DNA of 64,000 bases from AWTP1-18 sp036504515 (GCA_036504515.1 DASXVA010000001.1:682001-746000); one strand, 5' to 3'; positions 1-10,400 are shown, numbered from the stretch's first letter. Made by a program: numbers and translations. The notes: generated by a model from the sequence alone, not told the origin.

Positions 1-100
1 GAATTTGTATCGGGTGTGCCAGTGATTCCTCAGCGCCGAAAGTCTGCTCGGCAGAGGCGAAGCGGCAAAGCAATACGGCAACGAGAGCGAGTGTTCTCAT
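1..100 (-). CDS. N-terminus of a secreted protein (truncated by window edge)
   Basis: The minus strand reads an ATG at 98-100 followed by 33 open codons running off the left edge. The first 17 residues (MRTLALVAVLLCRFASA) form a typical Sec signal peptide with an A-S-A cleavage site, so the mature product should be periplasmic or secreted. No Shine-Dalgarno sequence is obvious, and too little of the mature protein is present to name a family. It is divergent from the lipoprotein gene at 327, and the 226 bases between them must hold both promoters. Confidence 0.5.
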   Translation of the reverse strand, partial: MRTLALVAVLLCRFASAEQTFGAEESLAHPIQI

Positions 101-326
101 GACGCTAGCGTGTTGTAGACGACAAAACGGGAAGTAAACAGGTTATTGGATGCATGTTTCCTCTCCTAAATGTCATGTAAGAGGCTGAATCTAAACATGG
201 CTAATTTTTAAAGTCCATTGTCCTGCCTAATAAACTGCCCATAACACCACCTCTGTTATTGGGTACTGGAGTAGTGGGAAAATCAAGTCAGAAGGCTAGG
301 GGTATTTGCGCTTCTTACTACCAAAC

Positions 327-827
327 ATGAAAACTTTGCTATTAGCTGTTGCTTGCCTGCTGTCCGCCTGCGCTACCTATGGTGAGCGCGGCCTTGTGCC
401 GAGTGTTTCCACTCAGGCCGATGTGCTGTTGAAAATGGGTGAGCCGGCTTTGCGCTGGGAAAACCCCGACCACTCCCTTCAGCTTGCCTATCGGCGTGGC
501 CATATTGGCGTTGACGCCTACATGGTCTATCTCGACGTTACGGGGCGCTTGAACCGGATTGAGAACGTGATGACCATGCCGGCTTTTGCCCGGATTCAGC
601 CCGGAATGAACCAGGACGAAGTGTTGCGTACCCTCGGTCCTCCTGATCCAGCGGAGACGGTTTATTACGCGGCTCGTCGTGAGTTGGACTGGGGCTGGCG
701 CTATTGCGATGACTGGAACGCTACGGCCCATTTCTATGTGTTGTTCGATCATGACAGCGGCGGGGTTCGTTCCACCATGAGTGTGCGCGAGCACTGTGGC
801 GATGGCGACTGCCGCTGTAGCCACTAG
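327..827 (+). CDS. Small outer-membrane lipoprotein, BamE/SmpA-like
   Basis: The 166-residue product starts MKTLLLAVACLLSACATYG, a signal sequence with lipobox L-S-A-C, so Cys15 should be lipidated. An upstream in-frame TTG at 306 would add seven residues, but the ATG at 327 places the lipobox correctly. The C-terminal half (IQPGMNQDEVLRTLGPPD, then a WGWRY stretch) resembles the BamE/SmpA/OmlA fold, where the 'G-M-x-x-x-E-V-x-x-x-L-G-x-P' pattern is repeated; an earlier copy is at 'STQADVLLKMGEP'. A BamE-type lipoprotein would sit on the inner face of the outer membrane. The role here is inferred from fold only; it is unlikely to be the housekeeping bamE because the context differs. Confidence 0.75.
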   Translation: MKTLLLAVACLLSACATYGERGLVPSVSTQADVLLKMGEPALRWENPDHSLQLAYRRGHIGVDAYMVYLDVTGRLNRIENVMTMPAFARIQPGMNQDEVLRTLGPPDPAETVYYAARRELDWGWRYCDDWNATAHFYVLFDHDSGGVRSTMSVREHCGDGDCRCSH

Positions 828-940
828 GTTGGACTAAAACCCATACATTTATGACAGTTGCCATGGCTGGTTTCATCACGGTAGGATGCTTTTCCGTTGT
901 GCCATTCCCCGGAAGCCTTTTCACCCTGACAGGAGCCTCT

Positions 941-1324
941 ATGCGTTTGCGTACTTTCTCGGCAACATTCCTTATTGCTGCTCTTGCTAGCGGCATTGCA
1001 TTTCAAGCCCGTGCCCAGGCTGAGGGTTCTGGTGGTCCGGGGCCGCAAGGGCCTGGAGTCAACAGGAAGCCTCCTCCTGAAGCGTTCGACGCCTGTTTTC
1101 GGAAAAACAAAGGTGATGGCTGCAGCTATACCAATCGGGACAATGTTGTTGTCACGGGTACTTGCACCCCGCCACCCCCCGGGACTGCTATAAGTGGCCC
1201 CGGAATGAATGCCAGTCCTACCATCACCACCCGGATCGGCGCCAAGTCAGATGTGAACGGTGGTCAGGGCAATCTTTCCTGTCGCCCTGAGCGGGGAAAC
1301 CCTGGCGATCAACCCAAAGGTTGA
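941..1324 (+). CDS. Small secreted cysteine-containing protein of unknown function
   Basis: The start at 941 is chosen because a strong AGGAG lies at 931-935 and because the first 25 residues (MRLRTFSATFLIAALASGIA...) form a signal peptide ending near A-R-A-Q-A. The frame is open further upstream but lacks those signals. The 127-aa product has a Gly/Pro-rich stretch after cleavage, then a pattern A-C-F-x-K-x-x-G-D-x-C-x-x-T-x-x...T-G-T-C. This is a recurring motif in short bacterial exported proteins of unknown role, perhaps a small disulfide-stabilised domain. A strong terminator follows 26 bases after the stop, so it is probably the last gene of its transcript. Confidence 0.65.
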   Translation: MRLRTFSATFLIAALASGIAFQARAQAEGSGGPGPQGPGVNRKPPPEAFDACFRKNKGDGCSYTNRDNVVVTGTCTPPPPGTAISGPGMNASPTITTRIGAKSDVNGGQGNLSCRPERGNPGDQPKG

Positions 1325-1350
1325 GCGGGATCATGCAATCGCAGCAAACA

Positions 1351-1376
1351 AAAAGCCCGGCAATGCCGGGCTTTTT
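1351..1376. terminator. Rho-independent terminator, probably bidirectional
   Basis: A perfect 11-bp stem (AAAAGCCCGGC at 1351-1361 and GCCGGGCTTTT at 1365-1375) with a 3-nt loop is followed by T on the plus strand. On the minus strand it is followed by T-rich sequence as well. It lies between the converging small secreted gene (ends 1324) and the chemoreceptor (ends 1503) and can serve both. Confidence 0.85.
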
Positions 1377-1502
1377 ATTTGGGATGGCTTTGCAAAAAGG
1401 AGTTTCAGCTTTCATTGCGTTGCTGCGCCACCTCCCGCGATGGTTGGCAGTGCTTTGCCACCCACTAACGACCGTTCTCTGAGCATTCGTGCCGCCGCAC
1501 GA

Positions 1503-3008
1503 TTATGTGGCCGTGGTTTCCTGGTGTTTTTCCAACACCACGGCGTCGAGGGCATGGATGACGCCATCGCTGCCTGCCTCCACGTCGCTGAAAGCGGCAA
1601 ACAGTTTTTCCTGCACGGTGTAATCGGTTTCCCAACCTTCGCTCATCATGGCGATGGCTCGGTGCATGTTCTGGTGAACCTGCTTGTGGGGCTCGCTTAC
1701 CTGTTTGAAGCTGCCAACCTTGCCGAACACTGCGATGGTGCTTGGTTCCGCCAGCCACTTGCCGAGACGACAGCGGGTTTCATCCACAGCAACGGCTTGG
1801 GCATTGTCGGATTCAACGCCACGGCTCAGGGCCATGTAGCCGTTCTGTTTGTAGATGAAGTGGTCCACCTTCGCCAGGGAGGCGAAGCTCACGTCGTGAA
1901 CGAAACGGATCTGGTCCAGGGCCTGGTTGGACGCTTGGGCCACGGTGGCGAAGCGGGTGTTGAAGTCGGCGATGGTGTTCTTGGACTCGGCGGCGATATC
2001 GCGCATGTCGCCAGAATTGGCGAGCATCGTTTCTCCGTCCTTATGCAGAACGTCCATGACTGCGCTGATAGAGGATGAGGCCTCCCTGGAGTTTTCTGCC
2101 AGCTTGCGTACTTCGTCGGCTACCACGGCAAAACCGCGGCCATGTTCGCCGGCCCGGGCGGCCTCGATGGAGGCATTGAGGGCGAGCAGATTGGTTTGAT
2201 CGGCGATGGATGTAATGACGGTGACGGAGCGGGCAATTTCCTCGCGATGCTCGTTGAAGTCGGCAATCGCAGTAGCCGTTTCCACAATCTTGTCGCCAAG
2301 TCGATCGAGGGCATCGACAACTTGATTGATGGTGTCGTGGCTTGCCTCGGCTGCCGTGGCATTTTCGGTGGACAGGGCGGCGAGCTTGTCGGTGGCGGCA
2401 ACAATGCCCAGCATGTCGTGCTGGCTGGTGCGCATGTTCTTCAGCAGGTTCTCGGCGTTGAGCTGACCCAGGCGAGAGAGCAGGTTGTTGCGCATTTCCT
2501 TGTGGTAGTTGTGCATCAGTACAGTCAAGGATTGGTTGCCTTGTTCAACTGCTTCACGGAAGACGCCTTGCAGATTACCGCTGTCAATTTGCTCGCTGAA
2601 ACGGTTTTCACTCGCGGCCTTGATGGCCTCGCTTTGTTTACCAAAGCAGGTTTCCATCTGATCCAACATGGCATTGGCGTTGCGGCAGACGATGCCTAGT
2701 TCGTCGGCGCGGCCGTTGTCGGGAATGCGGGCACCAATCACGCCGCGAGACACCTCCGCAGCGACACGGGAAATGTGATGAAGCGGCGTCAGGGCAGCCC
2801 GCAGTCTGTGCAGGTAAAGCAGGCCGGTGCCGACACCGAAACCGATGAGGCAGGCCATCCATAGCCAGTCCATCGGCAGCCAGCCGTGGGTCGCTATACC
2901 GACGAAACCTGCGACGGCGAGCAAGATGTTGAGGACAACGACGGTGATAACGGCGTTGGTAATGAAAGGGCTACGAAGCTCGGCAGCCCCGGAATCGCGA
3001 TCTGGCAT
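1503..3008 (-). CDS. Methyl-accepting chemotaxis protein with C-terminal CZB zinc-binding domain
   Basis: This 501-aa chemoreceptor has two membrane segments near residues 17-37 and 45-66 with almost no periplasmic loop, so it probably senses cytoplasmic signals. A HAMP-like stretch follows. The central signalling hairpin carries the hallmark QTNLLALNASIEAARAG and GFAVVADEVRKLAE. The last ~120 residues form a chemoreceptor zinc-binding (CZB) domain: an early His in VDHFIYK, then C-R-L-G-K-W, then H-x3-H in EPHKQVH, which are the expected Zn ligands. In characterised CZB receptors this domain senses Zn2+ or hypochlorite through the zinc-bound Cys; the ligand here is unknown. The gene stands alone, with a terminator downstream. 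Confidence 0.9.
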   Translation of the reverse strand: MPDRDSGAAELRSPFITNAVITVVVLNILLAVAGFVGIATHGWLPMDWLWMACLIGFGVGTGLLYLHRLRAALTPLHHISRVAAEVSRGVIGARIPDNGRADELGIVCRNANAMLDQMETCFGKQSEAIKAASENRFSEQIDSGNLQGVFREAVEQGNQSLTVLMHNYHKEMRNNLLSRLGQLNAENLLKNMRTSQHDMLGIVAATDKLAALSTENATAAEASHDTINQVVDALDRLGDKIVETATAIADFNEHREEIARSVTVITSIADQTNLLALNASIEAARAGEHGRGFAVVADEVRKLAENSREASSSISAVMDVLHKDGETMLANSGDMRDIAAESKNTIADFNTRFATVAQASNQALDQIRFVHDVSFASLAKVDHFIYKQNGYMALSRGVESDNAQAVAVDETRCRLGKWLAEPSTIAVFGKVGSFKQVSEPHKQVHQNMHRAIAMMSEGWETDYTVQEKLFAAFSDVEAGSDGVIHALDAVVLEKHQETTAT

Positions 3009-3177
3009 AGGAATGGACGCTCAGAGGAAGTATGTCCTCGGTATCTTACCGTTTGCTAATACACCTATCCCGACAAAAATAGAGGCTTTCCCCATTCTTC
3101 TATTCAGCATCCCTTGGGTCGGCCGGGGCGCTAGCTACGTGGGATAGGGGGGAAGAAAAGGCTTGCCTGCAACGAAA

Positions 3178-3204
3178 CCAGGCACCCACGAACGGGGTGC
3201 CTGG
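3178..3204 (-). terminator. Terminator hairpin for the CorA-like gene
   Basis: A 10-bp inverted repeat (CCAGGCACCC at 3178-3187 and GGGTGCCTGG at 3195-3204, 7-nt loop) lies 27 bases beyond the stop of the minus-strand transporter. On the minus strand it is followed by TTTCGTT, a weak T tract. Confidence 0.6.
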
Positions 3205-3230
3205 TGGAAATCAGTCTGCGATGATGTGCT

Positions 3231-4613
3231 TCAGACAGTGTTCCGTAGCCGTGCTTCGCGCTTTGCCTTGCGGCTTTCGTACAGGCGCAGGGCTTGGTAA
3301 GTGCCGAGACCGAGCAAGCCCATGCCGATGATGAAGGCACCGTAGGCCAGGGGCCAGGGGACACCGGCAGTCATCATGGAGAACTCGGACATGCCGCCGA
3401 TACCGGCAACGATGTTGATGGGCATAAACACCACCGAGATGGTGGTGAGCTTGTTCACTCGTTGATTCTGGTTGATGTTGATGAAGCCGACGGTGGCATC
3501 CATCAGGAAGTTGATCTTGCCAAAGAGGAAGGTGGTGTGGCCGTCCAGGGATTCGATGTCGCGCAGAATCTGGCGGGCGTCTTCCTGCTGGCTACCGTTG
3601 AGGAACTTGCCCCGGGTGAGGAAGGACACGGCACGGCGGGTGTCCATCACGTTGCGACGGATGCGCCCGTTCAAGTCTTCGGCCTTGGCGATTTCCGCCA
3701 GGATGTTGGCGGCGTCCTCATCGCTGACTCGGGTGCCGAGTACGTGCTTGCCGGCTTTTTCCAGATCGGCATAAACATCTTCCAGCGCGTCGGCGGAGTA
3801 TTCGGCGTCGGCGGCGTAGAGGTCGAGCAGCACGTCCTTGCCGTCGTTCACATAACCGGGTTGGGTCCGGGCCCGCAGTCGTTGCAGGCGGAACACCGGC
3901 AGTTCTTCCTTGCGCACGGAAAACAGGATGTCCTTGTGCAGGATCAGGGCCACCGCCACGTTGCGGGATTCTTCTTCCAGGTCCAGCAGGAAGTCAGAGT
4001 GCAGATGCACTTCGCCGTTGTCCTCCACATAGAAGCGGGCGGAAGCTTCCAGGTCGGTGAGTTCGTCGGGGTCGGGCAGGTCAAGGCCGAAGTGGGCGCC
4101 GACCCAGGCCCGCACCTTGTCGGTGGGGGCGACTAAGTCAACCCAGATGGGGCGCACATTGGCCAAGTCCTCCCGGTTATCCACGGGGATCTGGCGCAGG
4201 CGGCCGTTATGCAGCTCGAAGGCGTTGAGCATGATGCGATGGTTCTGTTGGGGTTGGGCACCGACCAAAGCTTCGCGGATGTCGTCGTCCAGTTTTTCCA
4301 AGATATCGTCTCCCCGTTCTTCCTTGATCCGGCTCCAAACGATGAGCCGCTCATCTTCATCCAGTGCTGCCAGCACGGCAGCAATCATGGCTGTGTCCAG
4401 CCGTTCCAGTACCTGTCCAAGCTTGGCCAGATGCTGGGAATGCACCAGGTTTTCCACCAGTTCCCGGCGCGGCATTTCCTGCTTTTGCACCAGACTCTCC
4501 ACCCGCTTTTGTTGCGCCAGCAAGGACTGTATGACGTGCAGCACCTCTTGCTCGCTTTGGGGCAAGGGAGTGTGGCTATCGATGGTCGGGCGAGTATTCG
4601 CGGAAAGCGTCAT
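3231..4613 (-). CDS. CorA-family divalent cation transporter with MgtE-N-like N-terminal domain
   Basis: The product is 460 aa; classical CorA is about 320. Residues ~60-130 consist of short helical repeats (e.g. LAALDEDERLIVWSRI) resembling the MgtE N-terminal regulatory domain. A CorA-type cytoplasmic funnel and long stalk helix follow. Two C-terminal membrane helices bear the signature region, and a basic tail follows. The signature loop reads GIGGMSEFSMM: the GMN motif at the pore entrance of CorA is G-M-S here. Mg2+, Co2+ or Zn2+ transport is therefore plausible but specificity is uncertain. It is divergent from the RND efflux operon, with 183 bases between. Confidence 0.85.
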   Translation of the reverse strand: MTLSANTRPTIDSHTPLPQSEQEVLHVIQSLLAQQKRVESLVQKQEMPRRELVENLVHSQHLAKLGQVLERLDTAMIAAVLAALDEDERLIVWSRIKEERGDDILEKLDDDIREALVGAQPQQNHRIMLNAFELHNGRLRQIPVDNREDLANVRPIWVDLVAPTDKVRAWVGAHFGLDLPDPDELTDLEASARFYVEDNGEVHLHSDFLLDLEEESRNVAVALILHKDILFSVRKEELPVFRLQRLRARTQPGYVNDGKDVLLDLYAADAEYSADALEDVYADLEKAGKHVLGTRVSDEDAANILAEIAKAEDLNGRIRRNVMDTRRAVSFLTRGKFLNGSQQEDARQILRDIESLDGHTTFLFGKINFLMDATVGFININQNQRVNKLTTISVVFMPINIVAGIGGMSEFSMMTAGVPWPLAYGAFIIGMGLLGLGTYQALRLYESRKAKREARLRNTV

Positions 4614-4796
4614 GGCACATTTCCTGGTGAGAGGCCATTGAGGGGCACCACGGTGGGTGCCGCATTGTAGGCGAAGCTTTGGTTATCAGGGTTTGCAGTT
4701 TTGTCGGTGAGGCGGTAATCATTCCTTCATCTGGACAGGCTATCCTCACGCCTGTCAGGCAACAGAAGGCCGTATCCAATTAGAGTCCGCCCCCTT

Positions 4797-6332
4797 ATGA
4801 GAAACCCCCTCCACTTTTGTGTCGAAACCGTTTTAGTTGCCCTTGTTTTGACTGGTTGTGCCGTTGGCCCGGATTTCCAGCGACCTGAAGCGCCTAAAGC
4901 GGAAGGCTATACCGCGACTCCCCTGGAAAACGGAGTTTTGGCGGGTTCCCGGCTGGAAGGAGATCAGCAGCGATTTGAGCTTGGTCGGGATATTTCTGCT
5001 CAATGGTGGTCTTTATTTCAGTCACCAGCCTTGAATTCCTTGATTGAAAAAGTCTTCGCTGCAAATCCCGATATCGAGGCTGCGCAGGCGGCTCTACGCC
5101 AGGCCCAGGAAAACGTCGAAGCCCAGCGGGGCTTCTTCTACCCTACGGTTCAGGCCAGTTACTCCCCAAGTCGAACCAAGCTGTCCGCAAACACTAGCAA
5201 CGCTTCTGCGCCTGGACTTCAGGGAAACGGTAGCTCGATTTCTGCGTCTCCTGGTAACCCGGTGATCTACAACTACCATACGGCTCAGCTCAGTGTCGGG
5301 TTTGCGCCCGATGTGTTCGGTGGTGGTCGGCGACAGTTAGAGTCATCCCAAGCCCAGGCCGAGGCACAGCGCTATGTTCTGGAGGCCAGTTACATCACCT
5401 TGGCCACCAATGTCGTGGCAGCGGCAATCCAGGAGGCTTCCTTGCGGGCTCAGATTGACGCTGTGAAAAGAATTGTTGTGCTTAACAGCCAATCCTTGGA
5501 AATTCTGCGCCGCCAGTACAAGGCTGGCTACGCCAGTGCGCTTGATGTTGCGACTCAGGAAACGGCGGTTGCCCAGGCCGAACAGTTGTTGCCTCCCTTG
5601 ACCCGGCAGTTTGAGCAGACCCGGGATTTGATCCGGATTCTTGCTGGTAACACGCCAGATCACGATGTGAGTGAGACCTTTGATCTGGAGTCTTTGCATT
5701 TGCCGGAAGCCTTGCCCCTGAGCCTGCCTGTCCAATTGGTGCAACAACGCCCCGACATCCGGGCGGCGGAGGAGCAATTGCATTACGCCAGCGCCCAAGT
5801 GGGGGTGGCCGTTGCCAATCGCTGGCCCCAGCTTTCCCTGACGGCCAGCATGGGCGGTGAGGCATCCCATTTCAACCAGATGTTCTGGGATAGCGGCAAG
5901 TTCTTCAGCATTATTGGCAGTATTTCGCAAACCATATTTGACGGCGGCACCCTACGCCACCGGCAGCGAGCTGCTGAAGAGGGACTGGTCCAGGCGGAAG
6001 CGCAATACCGGAGTACGGTACTGAGTGCGTTCCAGAATGTGGCCGATACGCTTCATGCATTGCAAGGGGATGCGGAGAGCGTTCAGGCAGCATTGCGCTC
6101 GGAACAGGCTGCCCGAAAATCCTTTGATCTGGTGCGTAAGCAACATGAGCAGGGTTACGTGAATGCCTTGGCGCTTTACACCGCTGAGCAGGCCTATCTA
6201 CAGACGTCCTTGACCTCGGTCCAGGCCAAGGCAAACCGGCTGGGCGATACCGCTGCCCTGTTCCAGGTCCTTGGCGGTGGATGGTGGAATAAAAACGAAA
6301 AAACGGCTGCTGCTGAAACCGAAATACATTGA
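4797..6332 (+). CDS. RND efflux outer-membrane lipoprotein (NodT/OprM family)
   Basis: The 511-aa product begins with a signal sequence and lipobox V-L-T-G-C, followed directly by A-V-G-P-D-F-x-x-P, the typical mature N-terminus of OprM/NodT-type channels. Two homologous outer-membrane-efflux (TolC-like) domains follow, with the paired heptad-like coiled coils of the family (e.g. QRPDIRAAEEQL near residue 320). It should form the trimeric outer-membrane duct. It is the first gene of a five-gene operon (pump plus two-component system), and the adaptor starts 14 bases downstream of its stop. Substrate cannot be told from this component. Confidence 0.9.
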   Translation: MRNPLHFCVETVLVALVLTGCAVGPDFQRPEAPKAEGYTATPLENGVLAGSRLEGDQQRFELGRDISAQWWSLFQSPALNSLIEKVFAANPDIEAAQAALRQAQENVEAQRGFFYPTVQASYSPSRTKLSANTSNASAPGLQGNGSSISASPGNPVIYNYHTAQLSVGFAPDVFGGGRRQLESSQAQAEAQRYVLEASYITLATNVVAAAIQEASLRAQIDAVKRIVVLNSQSLEILRRQYKAGYASALDVATQETAVAQAEQLLPPLTRQFEQTRDLIRILAGNTPDHDVSETFDLESLHLPEALPLSLPVQLVQQRPDIRAAEEQLHYASAQVGVAVANRWPQLSLTASMGGEASHFNQMFWDSGKFFSIIGSISQTIFDGGTLRHRQRAAEEGLVQAEAQYRSTVLSAFQNVADTLHALQGDAESVQAALRSEQAARKSFDLVRKQHEQGYVNALALYTAEQAYLQTSLTSVQAKANRLGDTAALFQVLGGGWWNKNEKTAAAETEIH

Positions 6333-6346
6333 GATTGAAAACCCCC

Positions 6347-7486
6347 ATGAAGCGTTTGATCCCTCTTTTGCTTGTCGTCGGACTTGTCCTTGGCGTTTGG
6401 TATTGGGCTTCCCATAAGGAGAACAAAGTCGCTGAGGTGGCGCCTCGGGCACCAGCCAACCATCTTTTGTTGCCCGAGGGGGCGCCTCAGCGTGCCTTCC
6501 TCCGCATTGAGTCCCTTAGTGAAGCACCGTTGCCCAGTGCCGGCCCCTTCAATGGACGTCTTGTGTCCGCAGACAATCTTACGGCCCGGGTGTTTCCCGC
6601 CGTTGGCGGACGCGTCCTGAAGGTGTTGGTCAATATCGGTGACAAGGTGAGCAAGGGCACTCCGCTTGCCGTGCTGGATTCCCCCGATTTCGGTTCTGCC
6701 GTGGCCGATGCCCGAAAGGCCGAGGCCGACTTTGCCATGAAGGATCAAGCAGCACGTCGCGCCGAGGCACTCTTGGCCGATGAGGCTTTGTCCCGTCGGG
6801 AAGTCGAGGCCACCTTGGCCGACGCCAGAGTCGCGCGAGCCGAGTCGGAGCGGACCAAGGCCCGCCTTGCCAACCTGGGAGCGGTTGCAGACCACACCGA
6901 TGGCCGTACCCTGGTGTTACGCAGTCCCATCGACGGCGTGATCATTGATCGACAAGCCAACCCCGGTACTGAGGTTCGTAACGATGCGGCAAACCCTTTG
7001 TTTGTCGTCGCGGCCCTCGGCGAGCTCACCTTGCTGATTGACCTCCCGGAAAAAGATGCCCAGGGGGTACGGCCCGGAGACTCCGCAACCTTCAGCACTG
7101 AGGCCAATGCCCCCGATATTTTCGATGCAAGCCTGGATCGGATCGCGCCGGCCGTGGATCCCGTTACCCGCCGGGTGACGGTTCGCGCCAAGGTGGACAA
7201 CCGTAGCGGACGTCTGCGCCCGGAGATGTATGTTCGCGTCGCCTTGGTGGCCAAGAGTCGTGAGAAGGGGCTGCGTATTCCGATTAGTGCCGTCTTGACT
7301 CAGGGACTCAATGCAACAGTTTTTGTTGAGTCCAAACCCGGAGATTTTGAACGGCGTACTGTCAAACTTCTCCATCAGGATCGTGACTTTGCCTATCTCG
7401 TTAGCGGGGAGGGCGTGCAGTTAGGCGACAAGATCGTGGTCAAGGGTGCCATGTTGCTGGCCTCTGAGCTGGCAGGGGCCGAATAA
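6347..7486 (+). CDS. RND efflux periplasmic adaptor (CzcB/CusB-like membrane fusion protein)
   Basis: The chosen ATG at 6347 gives a 379-aa protein starting MKRLIPLLLVVGLVLGVWYW, a single N-terminal membrane anchor. An in-frame TTG at 6329 would overlap the previous stop and has no support. The product has a lipoyl-like half motif (GGRVLKVLVNIGDKVSKGTP), an alpha-helical hairpin rich in Ala/Arg/Glu (residues ~125-170), the second lipoyl half (LRSPIDGVIIDR) and a beta-barrel. It bridges the pump and the outer-membrane channel. The next gene starts immediately after the stop, indicating translational coupling. Confidence 0.9.
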   Translation: MKRLIPLLLVVGLVLGVWYWASHKENKVAEVAPRAPANHLLLPEGAPQRAFLRIESLSEAPLPSAGPFNGRLVSADNLTARVFPAVGGRVLKVLVNIGDKVSKGTPLAVLDSPDFGSAVADARKAEADFAMKDQAARRAEALLADEALSRREVEATLADARVARAESERTKARLANLGAVADHTDGRTLVLRSPIDGVIIDRQANPGTEVRNDAANPLFVVAALGELTLLIDLPEKDAQGVRPGDSATFSTEANAPDIFDASLDRIAPAVDPVTRRVTVRAKVDNRSGRLRPEMYVRVALVAKSREKGLRIPISAVLTQGLNATVFVESKPGDFERRTVKLLHQDRDFAYLVSGEGVQLGDKIVVKGAMLLASELAGAE

Positions 7487-10400
7487 GTGCTCGCCAAACT
7501 CGCCAACTTTGCCATTCGCCAGCGCATCTTTGTGCTGGTGATGGTGGCCGCTGTCGCCATTGCCGGTCTGCGCGCCTTTCAGGATCTGCCGGTAGAAGCT
7601 TTCCCCGACGTACAGGACGTTCAGGTTCAGGTCGTGACCCAGTATCCGGGTCAGTCGCCGGAGGAAGTGGAGCGGGCCATCAGTATTCCCGTGGAGCGGG
7701 AAATGAGCGGTGTGCCCAAGGCCACCAATGTGCGCTCCGTTTCCATCACGGGTCTCTCGGTGGTGACCCTGACCTTTGCCGATGGCACCAACGATTACTT
7801 CGCCCGCAATCAGGTGATGGAAAAGTTGCAGAACGTCACCTTCCCGACCGGCATCACCCCCCAGTTGGGTGCCCTGACCACGGCGGTGGGGGAGGTCTAT
7901 CGCTATGTAATCAAGGCCCCTGCTGGCACGGCCCCGCGGGAAGTCCGTGCCGTGCAGGACTGGGTGATTCGTCCCGCCCTGCGTCGTGTCGCCGGTGTGG
8001 CGGATGTGACCAGCTTCGGCGGTGCGGTAAAAGAAGTTCAGGTCCAGGTGGACCCGCGAGCCCTGGCTCGTTACAACGTGACGCTGGATCAAGTCCAACA
8101 AAGTTTGACCAACAACAATGGCAACGCATCCGGTGGCCTTTTGCGTCGTGGCGATGAAGGCTTGGTAGTACGCCTTGGCGGCTTGTTCCGCAATGTGGAT
8201 GATGTGCGTATCTCGACAGTCACAGCGAAGGACGGCAAGACCGTCACCATGGGCGATATCGCCACCGTAGTGGAAGGGGATCGTCCCCTGTCCGGCATCG
8301 TGGCCGTGAATGGTGAAGATTCCGTGGTGGAAGGCATCGTCCTCATGAGCAAAGGTGAAGATCCTTCCAAAGTCGTGGTGCGGGTGCGGGAACAGGTGGA
8401 TGCCCTAAATGGCGGCGGTATGGCCAAGGGCTACAGCATGGTGCCGGTGTACGAGCGGACTGAACTGGTGAAACACACGGTGCACACCGTCAGCGAAAAC
8501 CTGTTCGTCGGCGCCCTGCTGGTGGTGTCGGTGCTGATCTTCTTCCTGCGGGAATGGCGGGCTGCCCTGGTGGTAGCTACCATCATTCCGCTGACCCTGC
8601 TGTTTGCCTTCCTGATGATGGACCTGAAAGGCGTGCCGGCCAATCTGATCTCCCTGGGTGCAGTGGACTTCGGCATCATCATCGACAGCGCCGTGGTGCT
8701 GGTGGAAGCCCTGATGGTGCGCCTTGCCCTGCACCATGTGGATGGACGCCCTGAATACGTGGTGGGTCGTCGCCTTGAAGTGCTGCGAGCCACCACCACT
8801 GCCCTGGCCAAGCCCATCCTGTTTTCCAAGGCCATCATCATCCTGGCCTTTCTGCCCATCTTTACCTTCCAGCGGGTGGAAGGGCGCATCTTCTCGCCGG
8901 TGGCCCTGACCCTGTCTTTCTCTCTGCTCGGGGCGGTGTTGCTGACCCTGACTTTGGCGCCGACCCTGCTCTCCTATGCCGTGGTCCGGGCCGATCTACG
9001 GGAAAAGCACCTGCCTTGGCTGGAACGATTGCAGCAACGCTATCGTTCCCTGCTGCTGCGTCTTTCCAAGGACATCAAACCTGCTTTGATCTCGGCTTTT
9101 GGTGCGCTGGCTCTGGCTCTGGCGGTATTGCTGTCTCTGGGCAGCGAGTTTCTTCCCAAGCTGGATGAAGGCAATTTGTGGATCACCATTTCCCTGCCGC
9201 CGGGTTCTTCCCTGGATTTCAGCAAGGATATCGAGCGCTCGGTGCGCGGTATTTTGCGCAGCTATCCTGAAGTGAAGACGGTCATGAGTCACGTCGGCCG
9301 TCCCGATGATGGTACTGATCCCAAAGGCCCGAACAACATCGAAATTCTGGCCGACCTTACCCACGAGAAATGGCGCTTCAAGGACAAGGAAGCACTGGTG
9401 GAGGACATGGCGGCAAAGATGAATACCATCCCCGGCCTTCCCACAAACTTCTCCCAGGTGATTCAGGACAACGTAGAAGAATCTCTGTCCGGGGTGAAGG
9501 GTGAAATTGCCGTGAAAGTATTTGGCCCTGATCTGGAAATCCTGCAGGACAAGGCCCAGCAAATTGCCAGCATCCTCAAGGACACGCCGGGAAGCCGGGA
9601 TGTGGCTGCGGTATTGCCCGGTGGGCAGCCTGAAATTGTCGTGACACCGGACCGGGTCAAACTGGGGCGGCTTGGGCTTGCCGTTAGCGATGTGGGCAAT
9701 GTGGTGCAGACGGCGCTGGGCGGTAATGCCGTCGGCGGCTACTACGAAGGTGAGCGCCGCTTCGACATTACCGTACGACTGGCGGGGGATTACCGCCAGA
9801 GTGTTGAAGATGTTTCCGCCTTGTCGATTCCCTTGCCCAATAACGCCGGCGTGATTCGTGTTGGCGAAGTCGCTCAGGTGGATGTTCGGGAAGGGGCTTC
9901 GCGCATTGCCCGGGAGGCCGGTGGTCGTCTGGTGGCAGTGAAGTCCAATCTGCAGGGCCGGGACCAGGGCAGTTTTGTGGCCGAGGCCATGGAGCGGGTG
10001 AAGAAGGAAGTAAAGCTGCCGGAAGGCTACCGCATCGTCTGGGGCGGTCAGTTCGAGAATCAGCAGCGGGCCATGAAGCGCCTCGCCGTGATCGTGCCGG
10101 CTTCCCTGTTGGGTATCTTCGCCCTGCTGTTCTGGGCATTCCGCTCGGTGCGCTTTGCCGGCATGGTGCTGATCCTGTTGCCCTTCAACATTACCGGCGG
10201 CCTGTTCGCCTTGGGGCTGACCGGTCTGCATTTGTCCGTGTCGGCGGCGGTGGGCTTTATTGCCGTGGCGGGTATTTCGGTACAAAACGGCGTCATCCTG
10301 CTGGAAGAAATCATCAGTCAGGTGGACAACGGTGCCGGGATGTTTGAGGCAGTGATGGACGGTGCCGTATCGCGCTTACGACCCATCCTGATGACTGCTC

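Noticed and set aside
8996..10285. Minus-strand frame opposite the RND pump
   Set aside because: Antisense artefact; plus-strand pump is continuous and well conserved.
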